Source: Silvimonas terrae (GTDB lineage Bacteria; Pseudomonadota; Gammaproteobacteria; Burkholderiales; Chitinibacteraceae). From it: a DNA stretch of 64,000 bases. Below, one piece after another: positions 58,685 to 64,000 of this stretch. Within the stretch, counting starts at the first letter, position 1. Each line of letters starts with the position of its first letter. The notes under the pieces are model-generated. The model worked only from the letters and a program-made list of their open reading frames with translations, did not search any database and had not been told where the DNA came from. A program made the translations under genes and the position numbers. The stretch is from assembly GCF_014202765.1 (NCBI RefSeq), contig NZ_JACHHN010000005.1, positions 238,603 to 302,602 on the forward strand, written 5' to 3'.

Positions 58685-59395
58685 TTAACCCGGCAGCGCC
58701 GCCAGCCAGTCTCGCCAGAACCGTTCTGCCGCCTGAGTCAGCGCCGGGGCGTGCAACTGGCTGGTCTGGCGCAGGCCAGACACATTGATACCGGCATGCG
58801 CCAGTTCACTGGCGTGCCCCACATACCAGCGCTCCAGCCCCTGTGCGGTCACTTCCGGATGGAACTGCACGCCCAGCGCCCAGTTGCCAATGCCAAACGC
58901 CTGGTGCGCATATTGTTCCGTCATGGCCAGATGCCGGGCACCGGCAGGCAAATCAAACGTATCGCCATGCCAATGCAGCACCGGCACGGCCGGTGACAAC
59001 AAGTGGTTCATGGCCGGGCAATCTGCGCTGTGTGCGGTGCTCTGCAACGGCTTCCAGCCAATCTCCTGCCCCTCGTTACCCGGATACACTCGCGCGCCCA
59101 GTGCGGCCGCCATGAGTTGCGAACCCAGGCAAATGCCCAACGTCGGCCGTTGCGCCGCCAGACGTTTACGCAACAGCGCCAGTTCTTCGGTCAGGAACGG
59201 AAAATCATGCTGTTCATACACCCCGATCGGCCCGCCCAGCAGCACCACCAGATCCCACGCCAGCGCGTCAATCCAGCCCAGATTGGCGGTAGCGGCATCG
59301 CACCGTTCAATGTTGTAACCCGCGCGCAGCAGTTCAGGCTCAAGTGAACCGGCATCTTCAAACGCCACGTGATGGATGAGTAGAGCTGTTTTCAT
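58685..59395 (-). CDS. Class I glutamine amidotransferase
   Basis: This 236-residue stand-alone amidotransferase resembles the GMP-synthase glutaminase domain. The nucleophile is Cys in LGICLGSQLMA, and the His/Glu partners are in GVQFHPEVT; VVLLGGPIGVYE is the oxyanion-loop region. No synthetase domain is attached. Similar proteins act in degradation of gamma-glutamyl compounds or have unknown substrates. Confidence 0.9.
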   Translation of the reverse strand: MKTALLIHHVAFEDAGSLEPELLRAGYNIERCDAATANLGWIDALAWDLVVLLGGPIGVYEQHDFPFLTEELALLRKRLAAQRPTLGICLGSQLMAAALGARVYPGNEGQEIGWKPLQSTAHSADCPAMNHLLSPAVPVLHWHGDTFDLPAGARHLAMTEQYAHQAFGIGNWALGVQFHPEVTAQGLERWYVGHASELAHAGINVSGLRQTSQLHAPALTQAAERFWRDWLAALPG

Positions 59396-59467
59396 GAGGG
59401 TTCCGCAGTAATGGGTGTTTATTGCAACGCAACACGCCTATTCAAACATAGCCGCGTGCCAAAACAA

Positions 59468-59492
59468 AAGGGCCACGTTGTTGCGTGGCCCT
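59468..59492 (-). terminator. Rho-independent terminator after the 112-residue gene
   Basis: Read leftward, AGGGCCACG pairs with CGTGGCCCT around a short loop and is followed by a T-rich tract. Confidence 0.8.
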
Positions 59493-59511
59493 GATTGACC
59501 AGACTCAACAC

Positions 59512-59850
59512 TCAGAACAAGGCCGCAATCCCGCGGCAGGCCTCATCCAGATCATCAAACCACGGCATCAGCATGCCGCTTACTCCCCGGCTGGGCAGGG
59601 CCAGTTGCCCGGTTTCCTCCAGCAGGGTCAGGAACAAGGCCAGCCCATCGCGGGTGGCATAGAGCTGGGTGAGATGCTCGTTGATCACGTCTTCCACGGT
59701 TTTATCCAGCTCTTGCAGCAAGTGGAGATTTTGTGAAAGGCGCAACTGGCTGGCTTCATCCAGGGCCAATTCCTCGCTTAGCGCCACGGTTTGCTGCAAC
59801 AAGGAACTGCGGCGTAACAGGGTGAGGTCTGAAGAGAGGGCGGCAATCAT
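59512..59850 (-). CDS. Hypothetical protein, unrecognised
   Basis: This 112-residue product is mostly helical and acidic and has no signal peptide or membrane segment. Leucine-rich stretches such as LRLSQNLHLLQELDKTVEDV suggest amphipathic helices. I do not recognise a family. It has its own terminator, and a GGAGGTGAACC-like site precedes the ATG, so it looks like a genuine gene. No operon partner is seen. Confidence 0.65.
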   Translation of the reverse strand: MIAALSSDLTLLRRSSLLQQTVALSEELALDEASQLRLSQNLHLLQELDKTVEDVINEHLTQLYATRDGLALFLTLLEETGQLALPSRGVSGMLMPWFDDLDEACRGIAALF

Positions 59851-59977
59851 GGTTCACCTCCAAACAACAGGATGAATGTGATCAGCGTCATCACGGTGGG
59901 AACGAGTGAATCGAAAGTGATTTGGGGATTGCGCAACGGAGGCGCGGGTGTGCCTTGAGGGTGGTGCATTGAATGAC

Positions 59978-60200
59978 CTCTGTTCGGACTAGACAGATAG
60001 CCACCACCCGCGCTGCGAAACGGGGTGGCGGAACCGAGCAGGGTTCGCAGACCGGGAACAGAGAAAACCGGCAGACCTTACGGTCTCCCCACTCGGCCCG
60101 CCATAGATACAGGCGTACCAAGTGCCGATGGATTGGAGATCACATCAAGTGTGATTGCAACCATCGGTCTGTTGCCGCAGGGCTGCGAAACCCTGGTCAC
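59978..60200 (+). ncRNA. Structured RNA resembling a phage C4-type antisense RNA (orphan)
   Basis: Two hairpins each display the loop CTGCGAAA: one in 60004-60028 (CCACCCG against CGGGGTGG) and one in 60178-60195 (CAGGG/CCCTG). Between them, CAGGGTTCGCAG (60039-60050) is complementary to the second site with a one-base bulge, and GAACAGAG (60056-60063) to CTCTGTTC (59978-59985). GGCGG/CCGCC and CCGAG/CTCGG enclose an AGACC-TTAC-GGTCT hairpin. CCGATGG/CCATCGG encloses ATCACA/TGTGAT. This layout recalls C4 RNAs that control antirepressor genes in P1/P4-type phages. No phage gene remains beside it. A 109-codon frame (59973-60302) covers it, without a clear site. Confidence 0.55.
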
Positions 60201-60323
60201 GCTATTGAACGCGACGAAGCCATCTTGCCAGGCGGTTCGGCCCTCCCACATCGGACTAATCCGATTTGCATCCGAACCTTACGCAATCACCCGCACATTT
60301 GACCACAGACAAAAACCGCCGCC

Positions 60324-60868
60324 TAAGTAAATATGCCGTTGGGGTGACTCGTAGGGTGGATTCGCGCAGCAATCCACCATCGCCCAGGTGGATTGTCGCT
60401 AGCGCTCCGAATCCACCCTACGCACAGCCCCTCGTAGCCCGGATGAAGGCCGCAGGCCGGGAATCCGGGGTGGCAATGCCCGTAAATGCGCTATCGCCCG
60501 CATGGCAACCCCGGATTCCCGCTGCGCTTCATCCGGGCTACGGTGCTAAGTAAATATGCCGTTGGGGTGACACGTAGGGTGGATTCGCGCAGCAACCCAC
60601 CGTCGCCCAGGTGGATTGTCGCTAGCGCTCCGAATCCACCCTACGCACAGCCCCTCGTAGCCCGGATGAAGGCCAACGGCCGGGAATCCGGGGTGGCAAT
60701 GCCCCTAAATGCGCTATCGCCCGCATGGCAACCCCGGATTCCCGCTACGCTTCATCCGGGCTACGGTGCTAAGTAAATATACCGTTGGGGTGACGCGTAG
60801 GGTGGATTCGCGCAGTAATCCACCGTCGCCCAGGTGGATTGTCGCTAGCGCTCCGAATCCACCCTACG
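60324..60868. repeat. 223-bp tandem repeat made of families B and A
   Basis: Two full units (60324-60546, 60547-60769) and a partial third (60770-60868) repeat with an exact 223-base period. Each unit starts TAAGTAAATAT(G/A)CCGTTGG, then holds a family B palindrome (60350-60423, 60573-60646, 60795-60868) and a family A palindrome (60433-60543, 60655-60767). The third unit stops after its family B part. Frames within it are repeat artefacts. Confidence 0.9.
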
Positions 60869-60905
60869 CATGCCATGTGTGCCCAAAAGAATGGCCAGGC
60901 GGCGC

Positions 60906-60934
60906 TTGAGCCTCATATAGAACGATCGTACAAT
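60906..60934 (+). promoter_or_regulatory. Sigma-70 promoter for dinB
   Basis: TTGAGC (60906-60911) and TACAAT (60929-60934) are 17 bases apart. No LexA box of CTGT-N8-ACAG form is seen here, so SOS control is not evident. Confidence 0.6.
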
Positions 60935-60965
60935 AAGCGCATCTTTCCCAACCCGCCTTGCCGCC

Positions 60966-62021
60966 ATGCAGCGCAAGATCATCCACATAGACTGCGACTG
61001 TTTTTACGCCTCGGTAGAAATGCGGGATAACCCGGCGCTGCGGGATGTGCCGTTGGCCATTGGCGGGGCGGCGGATCAGCGCGGGGTGGTGGCCACCTGC
61101 AACTATCCGGCGCGCAAGTTCGGGATTCATTCCGCCATGGCAACCGCCACGGCGCTCAAGCGTTGTCCGCAACTGGTGCTGGTGCCACCACGGTTTGAAC
61201 GTTACCGGGAGGCGTCCCGCGCGGTGCAGCGCATCTTTGCCGATTTTACTGACCGTATCGAACCCCTGTCGCTGGATGAAGCGTATCTGGACGTCACGGG
61301 GTCTGCGCATTTTCAGGGTAGCGCCACGCTGATTGCCCAGGAAATCCGCCGCCGCATTGAGGCAGAGGTGGGCATTACCGCCAGCGCCGGCATTGCCGCC
61401 AACAAACTGCTGGCCAAGATCGCTAGCGACTGGAACAAGCCCAACGGTCAGTTTGTGGTGCGGCCAGAACAGGTGCACGAGTTCATCCGCGATTTGCCGG
61501 TGGCCAGGTTATGGGGCGTGGGCAAGGTTACCGCCGCCAAAATCAACCGCATGGGGGCGATGACCTGTGCGGACCTGCAAACCTGGCCGCTGGAAAAACT
61601 GGTTGCCACCTTTGGCAAGTTCGGGGCGTCGCTGCACAAGCAATGCCGGGGGCTGGATGAGCGGCCGGTGGAACGGGACGGTCGCCGCAAGTCGCTGTCG
61701 GTGGAGTACACCTATAACCAGGATCTGCCCGATCTGGCCGCGTGCATGGAAAAACTGCCGGCGTTGCTGGAAGATTTTGGCCGGCGCTTTGCGCGTTCTG
61801 GCGCAGAGGAACCGCCGCACAAGAGCTTTGTGAAGATCAAATATCATGACTTCACCCAGACCACGATGGAGTGTGTGTGCCATCAGCCCACCGCAGAAAT
61901 CTTTGCGCAGTTGCTGGCACAAGCCTGGCCGCGCGGTGGCAAACCGGTGCGCTTGTTGGGGATTGGGGTGCGGTACGCCGACCACCCGCAAACCGGACCG
62001 ATGAGTTTGTCCTTGTTGTGA
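60966..62021 (+). CDS. dinB: DNA polymerase IV (Y-family)
   Basis: This 351-residue translesion polymerase has the N-terminal HIDCDCFYASVE with the first metal ligand Asp and the steric-gate region. The catalytic block SLDEAYLDVTGS is near residue 105, and a helix-hairpin-helix thumb (ARLWGVGKVTAAKI) follows. The little-finger domain covers the C-terminal third, but the last residues (GPMSLSLL) do not show a clear beta-clamp motif. It is monocistronic after the 223-bp tandem repeats. Confidence 0.97.
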   Translation: MQRKIIHIDCDCFYASVEMRDNPALRDVPLAIGGAADQRGVVATCNYPARKFGIHSAMATATALKRCPQLVLVPPRFERYREASRAVQRIFADFTDRIEPLSLDEAYLDVTGSAHFQGSATLIAQEIRRRIEAEVGITASAGIAANKLLAKIASDWNKPNGQFVVRPEQVHEFIRDLPVARLWGVGKVTAAKINRMGAMTCADLQTWPLEKLVATFGKFGASLHKQCRGLDERPVERDGRRKSLSVEYTYNQDLPDLAACMEKLPALLEDFGRRFARSGAEEPPHKSFVKIKYHDFTQTTMECVCHQPTAEIFAQLLAQAWPRGGKPVRLLGIGVRYADHPQTGPMSLSLL

Positions 62022-62083
62022 ACCACGCTTCATCCGGGCGACGAGGTGGTTCTTTTTCGCAAAGGCCACCTGCGGCGGCCCGT

Positions 62084-62109
62084 GGATTCCGGCGTTCGCC
62101 GGAATGACG
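62084..62109. repeat. Family C palindrome after dinB
   Basis: ATTCCGGCG and CGCCGGAAT pair around a TT loop and are followed by GACG, as in the copies within the mosaic elements. Confidence 0.75.
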
Positions 62110-62131
62110 CGGAGGTGGACCTGGTCAATAT

Positions 62132-62161
62132 CGTAGGGTGGGTTCGCGCAGCAACCCACCA
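62132..62161. repeat. Family B half-palindrome
   Basis: GTAGGGTGGGTTCGCGCAGC followed by AACCCACC forms one arm, with the GGTT variant of the motif. Confidence 0.75.
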
Positions 62162-62165
62162 GTTC

Positions 62166-62215
62166 CGTAGCCCGGATGAAGCGAAGCGGGAATCCGGGGT
62201 GGCGATGCTGGCAAG
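62166..62215. repeat. Family A half-palindrome
   Basis: GTAGCCCGGATGAAGCG and CGGGAATCCGGGG are present, but the mirrored arm is missing. It follows directly on the family B half. A further module at 62261-62326 is shared with element copy 3 (38172-38236). Confidence 0.75.
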
Positions 62216-62349
62216 AACGATGTTCAACGCTTGTCGTGGCTCGCAAGATGGCAGGCCGTTTCCAGCCCCACTGCAACTGACATCTGATGCATCAAGTGGC
62301 TTTGTGGGGATACCCACCAAGGGGCCGCGCCGCATCCGCCCTGCAGGGG

Positions 62350-63474
62350 TTAACTAGCTGGTGTCATCCAGCGGCGGGCCTGGTGGCGTACTACGTCGTT
62401 GATGGATTGTTCCTTCGCCATCGTGTCGCGCAGCCAGCGCGTGTCAGAGGCGTTCTCTTCGATTTCCCGCTGCAATACTTTCAGCCCGGCCTGGCCTTGC
62501 AGTTGTTCGGCATAGGGCATTACCCGTTGCAATGAGGCGAGGATATCGCTGGCAATATCGGTGTGCTGGCCGGTGTAGGGGTCGATCAGATTGCCTTGCG
62601 CGCCAAAGCGGCACGCCTGGAATCGGTTATAGGTGTACAGCTCGTAGACGTCGGACGACGGCTGGAATGGTCGCTCGGTCAGGTAGTACTGGCCCAGCGC
62701 CTGGGCATAGGCGGCCAGGGCGGCAGCTTTGCCGACGGTCAGCGGGGTATCGCAAATCCGTAGTTCCACCGTGCCGTAACCCGGTTTGGGGCGGATATCC
62801 CAGTAAAAGTCCTTCATGCTGCTGACCACGCCAAACTGTTTCATGCGCTCAAAAAAAGTGCGGAATTCGGCCCAGCTCTGGACAAAAGGCATGTGGCCGG
62901 AGAGCGGGAAGGCGTTGATGGCATTCAGGCGGGCGGTGTGAAACGCCGTGTCTTCACCCTGAGAGAACGGCGACGAGCCCGACAGCACAATAAAGTGCGG
63001 GATATGCCGGGACAGCATGTGCACCAGATAGACGGCATCGTCGCCATTGGGGCAGCCCAGATGCACGTGCTGCCCGAACACCACAAACTGCTTGGCCAGA
63101 TAACCGTACAACTCAGAGAGCTGATGAAAGCGGGGCATGTCAAAGATGCGCTGCTCGCTCCACTGGTGGAAGGCATGCGTGCCGCCACCGGCCACGGCCA
63201 GGTTCAGCTTGCCGCACTGGCGGGTGACTTCATCGCGCAGGTCTTGCAGCTCTTGCAAAAGCTCATCGTAGCGGTGGTGGATGGAGGAATTGAGCTCGAT
63301 CATGCTTTGCGCAATTTCTGGCTTGATCAGGTCTTTATACGGCGTTTTGCCGAGCAATCGCAGCAGATCAGGCGCACCGCGGGTCAGGTTGTAATCGCGG
63401 GTATTGAGCACCTGCAATTCCAGTTCTACCCCCATGGACATCCGGGGCGAGGCTTGGAAATCCATCTCGTCCAT
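62350..63474 (-). CDS. YbdK-family carboxylate-amine ligase (glutamate-cysteine ligase 2 type)
   Basis: This 374-residue ATP-grasp-like ligase shows SMGVELELQVLN, EIAQSMIELNSS, GTHAFHQWSEQRI, QFVVFGQHVHLGC and KPGYGTVELRICDTP, the standard blocks of the YbdK family. The start at 63474 (MDEMDFQASPR) has AGGAG upstream; the longer frame to 63624 lacks this. E. coli YbdK has weak gamma-glutamylcysteine ligase activity. It lies 91 bases after the antiporter gene. Confidence 0.92.
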   Translation of the reverse strand: MDEMDFQASPRMSMGVELELQVLNTRDYNLTRGAPDLLRLLGKTPYKDLIKPEIAQSMIELNSSIHHRYDELLQELQDLRDEVTRQCGKLNLAVAGGGTHAFHQWSEQRIFDMPRFHQLSELYGYLAKQFVVFGQHVHLGCPNGDDAVYLVHMLSRHIPHFIVLSGSSPFSQGEDTAFHTARLNAINAFPLSGHMPFVQSWAEFRTFFERMKQFGVVSSMKDFYWDIRPKPGYGTVELRICDTPLTVGKAAALAAYAQALGQYYLTERPFQPSSDVYELYTYNRFQACRFGAQGNLIDPYTGQHTDIASDILASLQRVMPYAEQLQGQAGLKVLQREIEENASDTRWLRDTMAKEQSINDVVRHQARRWMTPAS

Positions 63475-63565
63475 GTTGCTTCTCCTGCCGGCACACTCGT
63501 TGTGGCGGTGCGGGCTGGTTGGATTGGCCGCAGGCCGGTTTCGTTCCTTTGGCCCGGCTAGCCGT

Positions 63566-64000
63566 TCAGTTCTGGCGGGTTTCCCGCGCCATGCGCAACG
63601 CCAGTTGGGTGACAATGGGCCCAATCAACTCCAGCAGGGCCACCGAGCCCAGCACAATGGCCCGCAGCGTCTCGCCAAATTGCGGGTACAGGCGGGCTAC
63701 GTCTTCTGCCAGGACCAGCGCCGTGCCAGAGACCGGCAGGAGCACCAGACCCAGCCAGGCGGATTTCTGGATGCCAAGGCCAGAGAAGGGCGAGATCAGC
63801 AGCACGCCCAGAAACTTGCCGACAAAGCGCGCCAGGGTAAACACCAGCGCGGCCAGACCGCCCAGCATCAAGGTGTGCCAGGACAAACTGGCGCCGGTGA
63901 TGACAAACAGCACGGCCAGGAACAAAGAGGCATAACGCCCGGTATCGACCGCTGCGACACGGTGTTCGTGGTCCATGTTCTTGATGAACACGCCAAACAC
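63566..64000 (-). CDS. Cation:proton antiporter, C-terminal part (5' end outside window)
   Basis: About 145 codons of a membrane protein continue past the right edge. Hydrophobic segments such as RYASLFLAVLFVITGASLSW, FVGKFLGVLLISPFSGL and AWLGLVLLPVSGTALVLAED match the C-terminal half of CPA-family Na+/H+ or Kef-type antiporters. No regulatory TrkA domain follows. It probably shares a transcript with the YbdK-type ligase. Confidence 0.8.
   Translation of the reverse strand: MFGVFIKNMDHEHRVAAVDTGRYASLFLAVLFVITGASLSWHTLMLGGLAALVFTLARFVGKFLGVLLISPFSGLGIQKSAWLGLVLLPVSGTALVLAEDVARLYPQFGETLRAIVLGSVALLELIGPIVTQLALRMARETRQN

Noticed and set aside
59973-60302. 109-codon frame over the structured RNA
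   Set aside because: It is possible, but its codons coincide with paired RNA elements and the site is weak. The RNA structure explains the conservation better.
60324-60868. Possible CRISPR array
   Set aside because: The units are 223 bases long and nearly identical throughout, with no unique spacers. They are tandem palindromes.
60266-60909. Repeated small frames with the same peptide in the 223-bp units
   Set aside because: They are products of tandem palindromes, without a start signal or similarity to proteins.
60906-60966. LexA box upstream of dinB
   Set aside because: No CTGT-N8-ACAG or close variant is visible between the tandem repeat and the start codon.

Overview
The window is ordinary chromosome of a GC-rich Gram-negative bacterium. 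The best fit is a betaproteobacterium, probably of the Neisseriales (Chromobacterium/Chitinibacter-like families). That is an inference from gene content: a TPR lipoprotein next to mutM, an SAH riboswitch on ahcY, a tandem glycine riboswitch on gcvTHP, an ssuEADCBF-type sulfonate operon, and nfrAB. There is no 16S rRNA gene, tRNA gene, CRISPR array or intact prophage. The taxonomic call is therefore soft.

Layout. 1-6748: TPR lipoprotein (cut by the window edge), mutM, a dynamin-like GTPase, cutC, a secreted Lys/Ala/His repeat protein and a GNAT acetyltransferase. 6858-14439: ahcY under an SAH riboswitch, then a 0.7 kb inverted-repeat element, then gcvT-gcvH-gcvP under a tandem glycine riboswitch. 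14453-15668: a yoeB/yefM toxin-antitoxin pair and a DUF1203 protein. 15788-26723: sulfur supply, with cysPTWA for sulfate and ssuE-ssuA-ssuA-ssuD-ssuC-ssuB-ssuF for sulfonates, both read leftward. 26901-30938: a DUF1090 protein, a ClC-type channel or antiporter, and a LysR regulator divergent from an SBF-like transporter. 30945-37815: a LacI-controlled sugar ABC operon ending in a TIM-barrel isomerase and a frameshifted Gfo/Idh/MocA oxidoreductase. 39035-41487: a cation antiporter under a yybP-ykoY-type (Mn2+) riboswitch, and a Card1/VC1899-like CARF nuclease. 41643-48899: wecB-nfrB-nfrA-DUF4434, a secreted-glycan (phage N4 receptor type) operon. 49247-54912: an OmpA-like porin and a four-gene chemosensory-like module (CheA-like kinase, CheY, MCP-like, CheX-like). 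55364-64000: a SprA-like metalloprotease, a PLD/DUF2278 pair, a glutamine amidotransferase, an orphan, a phage-type structured RNA, tandem repeats, dinB, a YbdK-type ligase and part of a cation:proton antiporter.

The most unusual content is non-coding. (1) Three copies (about 8543-9237, 22190-22935, 38002-39014) of a 0.7-1.0 kb element. It has long terminal inverted repeats and hexanucleotide arrays that mirror each other on the two arms. One copy splits the ssu operon. (2) Families of shorter intergenic palindromes, here called A, B and C. They sit at gene ends and inside the gcv and cys operons, and A plus B are fused into a 223-bp tandem repeat at 60324-60868. (3) A structured RNA at about 59978-60200. 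Two hairpins show the same loop, and an internal segment is complementary to that loop, as in phage C4-type antisense RNAs. Four riboswitch aptamers are also clear: SAH, two glycine, and Mn2+.
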